Source of the DNA: a virus
DNA: 41,742 nt
Strand: one strand, 5' to 3'
Virus record (IMG/VR): IMGVR_UViG_3300028175_000005
Coordinates: 1-41,742 of that record
Under the pieces are notes generated by a model. The model was given only the letters and a program-made list of their open reading frames with translations, was not told the DNA's origin and ran no database searches. Both the position numbers and the translations under genes were made by a program. Positions 1-8,127 of the stretch are shown here, piece by piece; position 1 is the stretch's first letter; each line of letters begins with the position of its first letter.

Positions 1-2
1 AT

Positions 3-1094
3 GCAGTGTTCAGTTTAGAGAATATGTTAGGACATGCGGATGCAACAACAATTGGAGATACTCAAGAATCTACAGCAGCAGAGGCAATTACATTAGCTCT
101 ATCAGCGAAAGCTCAGAGAAAATTTACAATTCCTTTTCAGCATGGATTCGATGGAGATGACCCGACTGTATTGAAAGCAACTGGTAATGATATTTCTGCA
201 ACAAACCAACAAGGTTTAGATTGTAGTGGTACTACTGCTAGTGGTTCAATCGCGTACAAACGAGCAATTAATGCGGTATCAAACCCAGATGAGTTTGATA
301 TTAACTTAATGGTAACACCTGGTATTATACACGAATATCACAATTCCGTTTCAAACCATGCTATATCGAAAATTGAAGCTCGCGCTGATGCTTTTTATGT
401 AATGGATGGTTCAAGATGGGGTAGAAGTGTAGCAAATGCGATAAACGATATCAAAACTATCGATTCGAATTATGCTGGTGTATATTATCCTTGGGTCAAG
501 ATACTTGATTCAGTAAAGAATAAACCAATGTGGGTTCCGCCATCAGTTGTCCTACCAGGTGTCATTTCATTTAATGACTCAGTAGCACACGAATGGTTCG
601 CTCCTGCTGGTTTAAACAGAGGTGGATTGAGTTCAGTATTGGAAGCAAAAACACGACTAACACATACAGAACGAGATGATTTGTATGAAGGTCGTTTGAA
701 TCCAATCGCTTCATTCCCAGGTCAAGGTGTTGTAGTTTTCGGACAGAAAACACTACAAGGTAAACCAAGTGCACTTGATAGAATCAATGTACGAAGATTG
801 TTAATCAGACTTCGTAAGTTCATTGCTTCTTCATCAAGATACTTAGTATTTGAACAAAACACATCCGCAACAAGAAATAGATTCTTAGGAATCGTTAATC
901 CTTTCTTAGCGAGTGTTCAATCAAATAGTGGTTTAAGTGCATTTAAAGTAGTAATGGATGATTCTAACAACACACCAGATGTTGTTGATAGAAACCAGTT
1001 AGTAGGACAGATATTTATCCAACCTACACGAACTGCTGAGTTCATTGTACTTGACTTTGTAATTCAACCAACAGGTGCAGCATTTCCTGAGTAA
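3..1094 (+). CDS. gp18: Tail sheath protein, C-terminal part (5' truncated)
   Basis: This is the C-terminal part of a contractile-tail sheath subunit, which polymerises around the tail tube and contracts at infection. The frame is open to the left edge of the window, so the GTG at position 6 is probably internal. About 364 codons are present, whereas T4 gp18 has about 660 residues. The end of the protein has the usual sheath features: a stretch beginning ALDRINVRRLL, an RNRFLGIVNPFL-like segment, and a final beta-rich segment containing IFIQPTRTAEFIVLDF, typical of the conserved C-terminal sheath domain. The tail tube gene follows downstream, as in T4 (18 then 19), although two leftward genes lie in between here. 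A strong terminator hairpin follows the stop codon. The family call is confident; the true start lies outside the window. Confidence 0.9.
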   Translation, partial: AVFSLENMLGHADATTIGDTQESTAAEAITLALSAKAQRKFTIPFQHGFDGDDPTVLKATGNDISATNQQGLDCSGTTASGSIAYKRAINAVSNPDEFDINLMVTPGIIHEYHNSVSNHAISKIEARADAFYVMDGSRWGRSVANAINDIKTIDSNYAGVYYPWVKILDSVKNKPMWVPPSVVLPGVISFNDSVAHEWFAPAGLNRGGLSSVLEAKTRLTHTERDDLYEGRLNPIASFPGQGVVVFGQKTLQGKPSALDRINVRRLLIRLRKFIASSSRYLVFEQNTSATRNRFLGIVNPFLASVQSNSGLSAFKVVMDDSNNTPDVVDRNQLVGQIFIQPTRTAEFIVLDFVIQPTGAAFPE

Positions 1095-1120
1095 GTTTAA
1101 CTTATAAAATCGCTTATACG

Positions 1121-1160
1121 AAAAACCCACAATCTTAAATGACTGTGGGTTTTTCTTTTT
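1121..1160. terminator. Rho-independent terminator, probably bidirectional
   Basis: AAAAACCCACA (1121-1131) pairs perfectly with TGTGGGTTTTT (1144-1154) across a 12-nt loop, giving an 11-bp stem followed by a T-rich run. The flanking A-run and T-run let it end transcription of the sheath gene from the left and of the two leftward genes from the right. Confidence 0.85.
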
Positions 1161-1296
1161 AGGAGGTCCAATGAATAAATTTTGAGAGTTTAACCACCTA
1201 ACTCACAAGGGTTGTTTCTAATATCGTGAAACACTACATAACCCATACCGATTCCAAATTATCGTAGTATATCGGCAACCCACGAATCTAATATAA

Positions 1297-1545
1297 TTAC
1301 ATTAGTTCTAACATTGAAAATGGTACACTATAAATCCTACCATTCATATCAACCAAAGCTTTCTTGGTATTCATTTTAGTGACAACGCCTTCAGTTTTCT
1401 TTGTCTTTTGAACAACCCAAACCTTAGAACCTACAGACAATGAAGTTTTACCTATCATAGTCTTACACTCATTAATATAGGAAGATAATTCATTCAGTTC
1501 TGAAAGTGAATTTAATCCCCTAATTTGTTGTTTTATCTTAATCAT
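1297..1545 (-). CDS. Small hypothetical protein with KOW/SH3-like segment
   Basis: This is an 82-residue protein of unknown function on the minus strand. The first 35 residues look helical and charged. Residues about 38-80 (GSKVWVVQKTKKTEGVVTKM and onward) have the alternating hydrophobic and glycine pattern of a small beta-barrel such as a KOW or SH3-like domain, which often binds nucleic acid; this is inference from pattern only. The start is supported by an AAGGA Shine-Dalgarno sequence just upstream and by a dedicated sigma70-like promoter at 1572-1601. The gene reads against all the surrounding tail genes, so it is likely expressed at a different (early) time. Small leftward early genes like this are common in T4-like phages. 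Confidence 0.65.
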   Translation of the reverse strand: MIKIKQQIRGLNSLSELNELSSYINECKTMIGKTSLSVGSKVWVVQKTKKTEGVVTKMNTKKALVDMNGRIYSVPFSMLELM

Positions 1546-1571
1546 ATTTTAATTCCTTTATTTGATACTCT

Positions 1572-1601
1572 AATATAAGGCCATTTCGCCATATAAGTCA
1601 A
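1572..1601 (-). promoter_or_regulatory. Sigma70-like promoter for the 82-residue leftward gene
   Basis: Read on the minus strand: TTGACT (1601-1596), an 18-bp spacer, then TATATT (1577-1572), 27 bp upstream of the start codon. It is one of four copies in the window with the same two hexamers and an identical 18-bp spacing. Confidence 0.8.
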
Positions 1602-1619
1602 GTGTTTTTTTATTTTTTT

Positions 1620-1814
1620 TTAATAAATTTCTATACCATTCATAGCCATATCAAAATCATGGTTCTCTTTATCTCTACCCAATTTCAGATATAATGCTTC
1701 ACCACCGATATTTGGTGGAGTAAGACATTTACTCTTCACACAATACCAAGTACAATAGTTCCCACCATTATACTTAATAACAGCTTTGATTTTTTTACAT
1801 TTATCACACTTCAT
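1620..1814 (-). CDS. Small Cys-rich (zinc-ribbon-like) protein
   Basis: This 64-residue protein starts MKCDKCKK and carries cysteines in the order CxxC (residues 3-6), then C21, C25 and C30. That is enough to coordinate zinc as a small ribbon or knuckle, although no named family was recognised. The C-terminal half is not Cys-rich. A GGAGA ribosome-binding site sits 6 bases before the ATG and a sigma70-like promoter lies at 1841-1870, so it is very likely expressed. It lies in the same leftward direction as the neighbouring 82-residue gene, but each has its own promoter. Zinc-binding micro-proteins of phages often target host transcription or nucleases; nothing in the sequence decides which. 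Confidence 0.6.
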   Translation of the reverse strand: MKCDKCKKIKAVIKYNGGNYCTWYCVKSKCLTPPNIGGEALYLKLGRDKENHDFDMAMNGIEIY

Positions 1815-1840
1815 TATTTATCTCCCATTTCTTATACCTA

Positions 1841-1870
1841 AATATACGACATAAATACTATACAAGTCAA
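1841..1870 (-). promoter_or_regulatory. Sigma70-like promoter for the Cys-rich leftward gene
   Basis: On the minus strand: TTGACT (1870-1865), an 18-bp spacer, TATATT (1846-1841). The spacer shares TGTAT and ATGTCG with the copy at 41362-41391, so the similarity extends beyond the two hexamers. Confidence 0.82.
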
Positions 1871-1940
1871 GGATTATTTTCAAAAAACTTCAATAAAACT
1901 TCAAAGAATGATATAAGAAATTACACATTTTTTAATAACC

Positions 1941-1953
1941 TGATATTTATTAT
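1941..1953 (+). promoter_or_regulatory. Candidate late promoter box before the tail tube gene
   Basis: TGATATTTATTAT lies 40 bp before the tube start codon. It matches the AT-rich box found before several other genes here (TGATATWTATTATT). That these boxes are late promoters is inference from position. Confidence 0.45.
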
Positions 1954-1992
1954 CGAAGAAAAAAACAGCACTAATTTAAATGGAGATAGGCA

Positions 1993-2484
1993 ATGGCCGA
2001 CATATTAACAACAGATGAAATCTTTTTTAAAGCATTTGAACCGAAAACAAAGAATAGGTTCATTATGTATATTGATGGGATACCATCTTATTTCGTAAAG
2101 ACAGCTAATAGACCACAGATTACTTTTGAAGAAATCGAACTTAATCATATCAATGTAAAAAGATATGTTAAAGGTAAAGGTACTTGGGAGCCATTAGAAA
2201 TTACTCTATATGACCCAATCGTTCCAAGTGGAGCACAAGCAGTAATGGAATGGGTAAGATTACATCACGAATCAGTAACAGGTCGTGATGGATATGCAGA
2301 CTTTTATAAAAAAGAAGTTCGTTTCAATCTTTTAGGACCAGTCGGTGATAAGGTTGAAGAATGGGTACTACATGGTGCTTTCATTCAAACAGCAAACTTC
2401 AATGATTTAGATTTTGCTAATGGAACAGATGTTGCTGATATATCGTTAACACTACGTTACGATTACGCAGTACTCTCGTTCTAA
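1993..2484 (+). CDS. gp19: Tail tube protein
   Basis: This 163-residue protein matches the T4 gp19 tail tube subunit, which stacks as hexamers inside the sheath and forms the DNA channel. T4 gp19 also has 163 residues. The fingerprint includes FFKAFEPKTKNRFIMYIDGI near the N-terminus, a VKRYVKGKGTWEPLEITLYD strand pair in the middle, and a C-terminal DISLTLRYDYAVL segment typical of the tube/gpV beta-barrel. The start is fixed by a GGAGA ribosome-binding site. It follows a candidate late promoter box and precedes the gp26-like and tape-measure genes, the normal place for a tube gene. Confidence 0.93.
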   Translation: MADILTTDEIFFKAFEPKTKNRFIMYIDGIPSYFVKTANRPQITFEEIELNHINVKRYVKGKGTWEPLEITLYDPIVPSGAQAVMEWVRLHHESVTGRDGYADFYKKEVRFNLLGPVGDKVEEWVLHGAFIQTANFNDLDFANGTDVADISLTLRYDYAVLSF

Positions 2485-2503
2485 TAACTATAAGGAAAAC
2501 ATA

Positions 2504-2725
2504 ATGGCGTTTAAAGATATCTTTAAAGATGATAATGAGTTCAATGAAAAATCAATCATAGGGTTCGGTGCTTTTGCTATAATGGTAATGTTTGCAGGTG
2601 CAGATGTTGTAACAGGTATAATGGGTAAAGATTTAGTAATTAACGATGTTGTTTACAATTCTTTTCTATTCACTACTTTAGGTTCATTTGGAATCGCAGG
2701 AGCTGAAAAAGTATTCAAAAAATAA
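2504..2725 (+). CDS. Small membrane protein, two predicted transmembrane segments
   Basis: This 73-residue protein has a charged N-terminus (about residues 1-16), a hydrophobic stretch at about 18-36 (SIIGFGAFAIMVMFAGADV), a polar turn near GKDLVIND, and a second, weaker hydrophobic stretch at about 51-67, ending in lysines. The topology suits a small inner-membrane protein. Short two-helix proteins can be holins or tail-associated membrane proteins, but no holin family was recognised and no endolysin lies nearby. It sits 19 bp after the tube gene and is probably co-transcribed with it. The function is unknown. Confidence 0.6.
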   Translation: MAFKDIFKDDNEFNEKSIIGFGAFAIMVMFAGADVVTGIMGKDLVINDVVYNSFLFTTLGSFGIAGAEKVFKK

Positions 2726-2798
2726 ATTCGTTTTTTCGAAAGTTACATAATAGTTATAAGTATAATGGTTTTAAACACATTTCATAGGAGAAATAATA

Positions 2799-3575
2799 AT
2801 GGCTGATAATCAGTACGATTTCCCTACTGAAGAACTATCGTTACCTTCAAAGGGGTTACTATATTCAAAAGATAGTCCGTTAAGTAGTGGAAAAATAGAA
2901 GTCAAGTATATGACTGCAAAAGAAGAAGATATTCTAACATCATCAAATTTAATCGAGAGAGGGACTGTAATTGATAAACTTTTAGAAAGTGTCATAGCAG
3001 ACCCAAAAGTTAAATTAAACGATATGTTAATTGGTGATAAGAATGCATTAATGGTTGGTACACGAGTACTTGGATATGGTAAAGACTATCCTATTACACT
3101 CAAGGACCCCGATACGGGAAATCAGGTAGAACATTCTATTGATTTAACATCACTAAAAACTCTAAAACTTGATGAAAAGAAATATTCTGCAGGTAAGAAT
3201 TTATTCTCATACACACTACCAAATTCAAAGGTAGTATTAGAATTTAGATTGGTTACCCACAAGGATGAACTTGAAGTTGGAAATACTTTAAAAGCATTAG
3301 AAAAAATTACTAAAGTAACTGGGGTTTCTAAAGAACTTACTACAAGATTAAAGAAACAAATTATTTCAATAGATGGTGTTGATGATAAAAAAGTTATTGA
3401 TGATTTTGTTGATAATAAATTTTTATCAATAGATTCACGAGAGTTTAGAGCACACATCAAAGAACTTTCTCCCGATATAAATTTTGAGGTAGAAATAACT
3501 TCAGAAATAGGAGAGCCCCACATGGTCACAATACCAATCGGGGTTACATTTTTTTGGCCTGAAGCCCGAGTATAA
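2799..3575 (+). CDS. gp26: gp26-like baseplate hub / tail assembly chaperone protein
   Basis: This 258-residue protein resembles the T4 baseplate protein family that includes gp26 (T4_baseplate). The hallmark is the N-terminal LPSKGLLY at about residues 14-21, followed by the conserved core GKIEVKYMTAKEEDILTS (about 31-48), and it ends with the FFWP motif. A GGAG ribosome-binding site precedes the ATG. In T4 gp26 is a hub component. In many other contractile and siphophages the same position, between the tube and tape-measure genes, is held by a tail assembly chaperone made in a short and a frameshifted long form. Here the final codons include a run of seven T (3549-3555), and an open +1 frame continues past the stop to 3747, so the protein may be made in two forms. 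Confidence 0.75.
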   Translation: MADNQYDFPTEELSLPSKGLLYSKDSPLSSGKIEVKYMTAKEEDILTSSNLIERGTVIDKLLESVIADPKVKLNDMLIGDKNALMVGTRVLGYGKDYPITLKDPDTGNQVEHSIDLTSLKTLKLDEKKYSAGKNLFSYTLPNSKVVLEFRLVTHKDELEVGNTLKALEKITKVTGVSKELTTRLKKQIISIDGVDDKKVIDDFVDNKFLSIDSREFRAHIKELSPDINFEVEITSEIGEPHMVTIPIGVTFFWPEARV

Positions 3576-3747
3576 GAAAGTTGTACACGATGAAATATTT
3601 TCATTGTGTTATTATGGTCAGGGTGGATGGACTCAATCAGAAGTCTATAAACTACCAGTATATTTAAGAAGATTTTATTTAAATTCTTTATCTGAAGCCA
3701 AGAAGGCTGAACAAGAGGCAATGAAAACCGCCAAGAAAAGAAGATAA
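3511..3747 (+). CDS. Overlapping +1-frame ORF, probable frameshift extension of the gp26-like protein
   Basis: The frame is open from after a TAG at 3508-3510 to the TAA at 3745-3747 and overlaps the end of the gp26-like gene. It has no in-frame ATG or GTG before its conserved-looking part, so it is unlikely to start independently; CTG at 3559 and TTG at 3604 are the only weak candidates. It encodes GLKPEYKKVVHDEIFSLCYY, then GQGGWTQSEVYKLPVYLRRF, and a Lys/Arg-rich helical tail. This is well-formed protein sequence, similar in style to short chaperone or baseplate-assembly proteins of T4-like phages. The simplest reading is a ribosomal +1 (or -2) shift at the T7 run 3549-3555, giving a fusion of about 315 residues. 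The -1 frame stops at once (TGA at 3560), so an ordinary -1 shift would not work. Confidence 0.6.
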   Translation, partial: ESPTWSQYQSGLHFFGLKPEYKKVVHDEIFSLCYYGQGGWTQSEVYKLPVYLRRFYLNSLSEAKKAEQEAMKTAKKRR

Positions 3748-3759
3748 AACTTCATTTCC

Positions 3760-3774
3760 TAATATTTATTTATA
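3760..3774 (+). promoter_or_regulatory. Candidate late promoter box
   Basis: TAATATTTATTTATA lies 32 bp before the 70-residue gene that heads the tape-measure segment. It is similar to the boxes at 1941 and 36302. The match is looser than at 10699 and 16980. Confidence 0.35.
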
Positions 3775-3806
3775 GTTACGAATAACTACATTTCAGGAGA
3801 TATATA

Positions 3807-4019
3807 ATGTCTAAAATAGTAAACAAGCACCAATTTGTTGAGGGTATCATCGATAATATCGTAGATAAACTTATTGGTATGGTTAATAAAGAAAGAAAGA
3901 AAAAAAATCAAGCCATCATCAATGTAACAGACCCAAAGATGAGGAAGATAGCTAAAAAGTATAGAGCTAAAATTGCAAAAAATACTCAAGATATACTAAA
4001 ACATAGTAAGAATTGGTAA
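3807..4019 (+). CDS. Small basic protein upstream of the tape measure
   Basis: This 70-residue, lysine-rich, mostly helical protein (MSKIVNKHQFVEGIIDNIVD at the start; KERKKKNQ near residue 30) has no recognised family. A CAGGAGA ribosome-binding site lies upstream, and the gene ends 8 bp before the tape-measure start, so the two are probably translated from one message. Its place between the tail chaperone-like gene and the tape measure suggests a tail assembly or minor tail role, but this is inference from position. No signal peptide or membrane segment is visible. Confidence 0.6.
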   Translation: MSKIVNKHQFVEGIIDNIVDKLIGMVNKERKKKNQAIINVTDPKMRKIAKKYRAKIAKNTQDILKHSKNW

Positions 4020-4027
4020 TGTAATTT

Positions 4028-6385
4028 ATGGCTGGTTTAAGTCCTAAACAAGTAGATAAACTCTCAAGAGAAACCGAAAAATTAAAGGTACTTCAAGATG
4101 AGCTTTACGCCGCTCAAGAAAAGGGTGATAAAGCCGCAGAAAAAAGAGCAGCAAAACTATTAGTATTAGCTAATGGTAGAGTGGATGGGATTGCACATGC
4201 TAATAAAGAATCCGATAAATATTACAAAGGGTTAAAAGACCAATTAGACCTCTCAACTGGAATAACCAAAGCAACACAAAATAGAGCCACAATTTTAGCA
4301 GAAGCTAATGTTATGGCAAAGTTAAATGCTACTACTATGAAGAAAGGTGGTAAGGATGTTGAGAAAACTTCAAGACAACTTAATATTCAACAAGAAGCAG
4401 CAAAGGGATTATTAGGATTAAGACAAGGTATCTTAGATATTACCGATGAGGAAGTATTAGCAGGAGCAGATTTAGCTGCATTACAAAGCTCAATAGTAGA
4501 TATTAAAAAGAAATCGGTTAACGCAGATGCAGCTTCTAAAAAAGCTATAAACCAAGTTTTGGGTGATATGGATGCTCAAGTTGATGTTTTACAAGAACAA
4601 CAAGATTATTTACAGGCTGAAAACTCATTACGCGATGCCACCATAGGTAAGTTTACATCAATGGGTACTAAGATGAAAGGTATGATTAAAAGTGCTAAAA
4701 TGTTTACAAAAGTGTTGTTGGCAAATCCAATCTTCTTACTTGCTGCTGTTATTATTGGTATTCTTGCGTTAATGAAAAAATTTATATCCGATTCATTTGC
4801 ATTACGAGATGGATTAGGAGCAAGTGTCGGGCAGGCAACAATGTTAAATAAACAATTACAAGGTGCTCGTTTAGAAGCAATGGTAATGGGTTATGATGTT
4901 AATCAGATTGCTAGTCAGTTAACTGACGAATTCGGTAATTTAGACCAAGTAACTTCTAAGAATATAAAATCACTTGGTAGAATGGAAAAAACATTAGGTA
5001 TTGCTACTGAAGATTCTGCTGTATTAGTTAAATCATTCATGGATATAAGTGGTGGTAGTTTTGAAGCTGGGGTTAATATGGTTAAACTCACTTCAGAACT
5101 TGCAGTTGCAAATAATGTAGCACCTGGAGCAGTGATGAAAGATATCGCTGCAAATACAGAGATGTTTGCAGAGTTTGGAGCAGATGGTGGAAAGAATATA
5201 GCCAAAGCCGCAGTACAAGCAAAGAAACTTGGAGTTAACTTAGGTACTACCGCAAAGATTGCTAATTCATTATTAGATTTTGAATCAAGTATTGAAAAAG
5301 AAATGGAAGCTTCAATGATGATTGGGAAGCAATTAAATTATAATAAAGCTCGTGAACTTGCATTAAGTGGAGATGTTGCAGGAGCAACTGCAGATGTTGT
5401 AAAACAATTAGGTGGACAAGCAGAACTTGGTAAATTGAATGTTCTGCAGAGAAGAGCATTGGCAGATTCTATTGGGGTATCCGTAGAGGAGATGAATAAA
5501 CTTTCAAGTGGTAAGATATCGTTAGCACCACCAAAATCGACTCCACAAGAGAGAATGAATGAGTTGATGGAACAATTAATTACTGCATTAGATGGGTTTA
5601 GTAGTTTTGTAACTGATATGGGTACTGGTTTAGTAGATTACTACAAGAATATATTCCAAGCAGCATTTGGTGAATCTGGTTTAGGTTCAGCACTTGCTAA
5701 TTTAGGTTCATCAATAATGAAACAAGTTGGTGAGATATTTGGTGGAGAGGGAACTTTCGCAACCAAGTTAGGACAGGCATTAGCAACTACATTAGTAGCA
5801 TTAGTTAAAGCTTTACCTGAAATATTTTTAAAATTACTGGTTGGACTAAGACTTGCAATGACCACGCTATATGTATTTCTGACCGATATGATACTTGGGT
5901 TAGGTGAGGGTATTCTAAATAATATTGGTGAATTCTTCGGATGGGAAAATATGGGTACAGTCGTTGCAAATGTATTTAGAGATTTTAGAGATGGAATTGT
6001 AAGTATATTTAAAAGTGTGATGCAAGGAGTTATTGATTTAATTTACTCTATCCCAATGGTTGGAAAATTATTAGGTGAGAAACCTGAATTAACCGGAACT
6101 GTCCAAGCTAAGGGTGGTGTAAGTACAACACCTGGAACTACTCGTGATTCTGCTATGGGTGGAATGGTAAGTAAAGAATTTGGTGATTTAGATGCAAAAC
6201 AAAAACAAATGGTACAGCAAGCAATGGCTCAAGGTACATTGGAAGCATTCTTAAAAGCGAAAGCAGAATCAGGTGACTCAGATAAGAGAAGTATGGAGAT
6301 GGCAGAATTAGCAGCAATAATGATGGAAGTTTCTAAGAATACTGGTAAGAGTGTAGACGAAATCGCAAGGTTAACTCAGGAGTAG
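4028..6385 (+). CDS. Tail tape measure protein
   Basis: This 785-residue protein is the likely tape measure, setting tail length and sitting inside the tube. The N-terminal 200 residues are charged, Ala/Lys/Gln-rich and coiled-coil-like. A strong transmembrane-type segment, LLANPIFLLAAVIIGILALM, lies at about residues 230-250, as in many tape measures that insert into the host membrane. The long middle is rich in Gly, Ala, Ser and Met, with more hydrophobic helices at about 575-625. The C-terminal part holds a low-complexity linker (TTPGTTRDSAMGGM) and a helical end. It takes the place of T4 gp29 but was not recognised as a direct gp29 relative. The ATG start has only a weak ribosome-binding site. 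The next gene starts 2 bp after the stop. Confidence 0.8.
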   Translation: MAGLSPKQVDKLSRETEKLKVLQDELYAAQEKGDKAAEKRAAKLLVLANGRVDGIAHANKESDKYYKGLKDQLDLSTGITKATQNRATILAEANVMAKLNATTMKKGGKDVEKTSRQLNIQQEAAKGLLGLRQGILDITDEEVLAGADLAALQSSIVDIKKKSVNADAASKKAINQVLGDMDAQVDVLQEQQDYLQAENSLRDATIGKFTSMGTKMKGMIKSAKMFTKVLLANPIFLLAAVIIGILALMKKFISDSFALRDGLGASVGQATMLNKQLQGARLEAMVMGYDVNQIASQLTDEFGNLDQVTSKNIKSLGRMEKTLGIATEDSAVLVKSFMDISGGSFEAGVNMVKLTSELAVANNVAPGAVMKDIAANTEMFAEFGADGGKNIAKAAVQAKKLGVNLGTTAKIANSLLDFESSIEKEMEASMMIGKQLNYNKARELALSGDVAGATADVVKQLGGQAELGKLNVLQRRALADSIGVSVEEMNKLSSGKISLAPPKSTPQERMNELMEQLITALDGFSSFVTDMGTGLVDYYKNIFQAAFGESGLGSALANLGSSIMKQVGEIFGGEGTFATKLGQALATTLVALVKALPEIFLKLLVGLRLAMTTLYVFLTDMILGLGEGILNNIGEFFGWENMGTVVANVFRDFRDGIVSIFKSVMQGVIDLIYSIPMVGKLLGEKPELTGTVQAKGGVSTTPGTTRDSAMGGMVSKEFGDLDAKQKQMVQQAMAQGTLEAFLKAKAESGDSDKRSMEMAELAAIMMEVSKNTGKSVDEIARLTQE

Positions 6386-6387
6386 TA

Positions 6388-7818
6388 ATGGGACTATTTG
6401 AAAAACTAAAAACAGATAAACTAACAAGTTTCGACTGGGATAAATCACAGAAACACGATTCCAATCAGAGTAATTTGCCAGCAGGTGATACCACAATAAC
6501 ACCACCTATACCTGAGTTGGGAGATAGGGGTAGTGAGATTGATGCACAATATAAAAAACTCGGTGGTAATAATTCATTACGAGGAGATGGTTTAGGATTT
6601 GATGAACCATTTATTATACGAGATATAGGTGATAGTTATGCTCATACAGGAATATGGGCAATTGATTTACCATTACAAGTACAAAGAACTGTAGAAGATG
6701 TTATTAGAATAGCAAAGTTTGCAGCATCACCAAGAGGTGTTATCTTTGGATTAAAACAAGCATTATTACAAAATCAAAACCCAAGAAAAGAAACGAGAAA
6801 ATATAATCCACTAAGACAAATGTTATCTGTCGCACCATTAGTACACGCAGAAAGACATAACAAAACATTTCTTAATCCTTTAGGTACACCACCAAGATAT
6901 CAAGATGAAGTAGAGAATAGTGAAACTATTGATGCAACAAATGTTTCTAATGTAAAGGGAGATGGGTTAGCAGGAATTGGACAAAATATCGCAGCAGCAT
7001 TTGGGTTTGGTGAAGATGGGTTGGGTGGAGGAGTAGATGCTAAAGAATTTAATTTGGGGACTGGTAAAATAAAAAAAGGTACAGATATTTATGAAGTGGG
7101 TACAAGCAATACCCTACAAGTTCCATATGGCGGGCAATACGGAAAGTTAAGTTATGCATCAGGTACTAAGGGGAATAAACTACCTAAAGATTTTATAAAG
7201 TTTAGAATTAGAGATGCGGTGAATGGAAAGTGGTTAATCTTTCCTGCTCATCTTGGTTCAATAACAGATACTGTCACTCCAGAATATTCTACAGAAAGAT
7301 ATATCGGTAGACCTGATAGTGTACATATCTATACAGGTACTAATCGTAGTGTTGGATTTGATTTTAAAGTAGCAGCATTTACCAAACAAGAAATACCAAT
7401 CATTCAAGAGAAGATGAATTATCTAATGGGATTGGGATATCCATCATTTAAACCAATGTTTGATGGAGATGGTGAGGGTAGACCAGTATCACCTTATATT
7501 TATTTAACTATTGGTGATTTATTCAACAATACACCTGGTTACTTTGATAATATTACAATCACTATGGAAGAGAATGCTACTTGGGAACTTGATGAGGGAT
7601 TTCAAATTCCTATGTTTTTTAATGTTAGTGTTAATTTCGTTTACATTGGTAAATACTTACCTACAACCTTGAGTAAACATTATGAAGTGCCTTGGTTAGA
7701 GGATAGTGGTCATGGGGATGGTAAATATCAGACATTTGGTGACCAAGACCCAACAAGCCTTGGTAGAGTTCCAACCAGAAAAGGCAAAAAAACCGGCTGG
7801 TCAGATGGACTTAACTAA
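6388..7818 (+). CDS. Baseplate / tube-cap structural protein (gp48/gp54-like)
   Basis: This 476-residue protein follows the tape measure and has a CAGGAG ribosome-binding site. The N-terminal 200 residues are variable and Gly-rich. The C-terminal half, from about residue 270, carries a pattern known from baseplate-to-tube adaptor proteins of T4-like phages: FKFRIRDA-like strands, then NRSVGFDFKVAAFTKQEIPI, MNYLMGLGYPSF, a YIYLTIGDLFNNTPGYFDNI segment, and the closing FNVSVNFVYIG. These resemble the gp48/gp54 group that caps the baseplate and starts tube polymerisation, and they repeat tube-like beta structure. The end overlaps the next start as TAATG. The baseplate assignment is fairly safe; the exact T4 counterpart is not. 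Confidence 0.6.
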   Translation: MGLFEKLKTDKLTSFDWDKSQKHDSNQSNLPAGDTTITPPIPELGDRGSEIDAQYKKLGGNNSLRGDGLGFDEPFIIRDIGDSYAHTGIWAIDLPLQVQRTVEDVIRIAKFAASPRGVIFGLKQALLQNQNPRKETRKYNPLRQMLSVAPLVHAERHNKTFLNPLGTPPRYQDEVENSETIDATNVSNVKGDGLAGIGQNIAAAFGFGEDGLGGGVDAKEFNLGTGKIKKGTDIYEVGTSNTLQVPYGGQYGKLSYASGTKGNKLPKDFIKFRIRDAVNGKWLIFPAHLGSITDTVTPEYSTERYIGRPDSVHIYTGTNRSVGFDFKVAAFTKQEIPIIQEKMNYLMGLGYPSFKPMFDGDGEGRPVSPYIYLTIGDLFNNTPGYFDNITITMEENATWELDEGFQIPMFFNVSVNFVYIGKYLPTTLSKHYEVPWLEDSGHGDGKYQTFGDQDPTSLGRVPTRKGKKTGWSDGLN

Positions 7819-8126
7819 TGAATAGATATAAATTTACACGAGTTAGGAAAGATAAGGTAGAGGGTGTACGATATAAATCCACTACTCTTTATCCAAAGAT
7901 AACATCAAAAGATAGTGATATAACCTATTATACAAGATTTGGCGATTCTTATGGTTCACTGGCAAATAGATTTTATGATGACCAATCTTTATGGTGGATT
8001 ATAGCAAAAGCAAATGAGGGTTTTAAGGGTAATATTAAGTTTAAAGTAGGTGAAAAAATAATCATACCTATGGACCTTGGTGAAATAATATCGGAGTTAG
8101 AACGATTGAACAATAGAGTGGATTAA
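7818..8126 (+). CDS. LysM-type baseplate wedge protein (gp53-like)
   Basis: This 102-residue protein carries one LysM-like domain at about residues 38-90: YYTRFGDSYGSLANRFYDDQ, then LWWIIAKANEG and GEKIIIPMD. The LWWIIAxAN signature is typical of the LysM domain of T4 gp53 and of the P2 gpX family, which helps join wedges around the hub. At 102 residues it is shorter than T4 gp53 (about 196) and consists of little more than the domain. It is translationally coupled to the preceding gene by a TAATG overlap and is followed 1 bp later by a large baseplate gene. Confidence 0.75.
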   Translation: MNRYKFTRVRKDKVEGVRYKSTTLYPKITSKDSDITYYTRFGDSYGSLANRFYDDQSLWWIIAKANEGFKGNIKFKVGEKIIIPMDLGEIISELERLNNRVD

Positions 8127-8127
8127 A

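Noticed and set aside
3122-3721. 199-codon minus-strand open frame over the gp26-like gene
   Set aside because: It lies wholly opposite well-supported + strand coding sequence, has no ribosome-binding site and reads as low-quality Ser/Leu/Phe-rich protein, typical of an antisense shadow.
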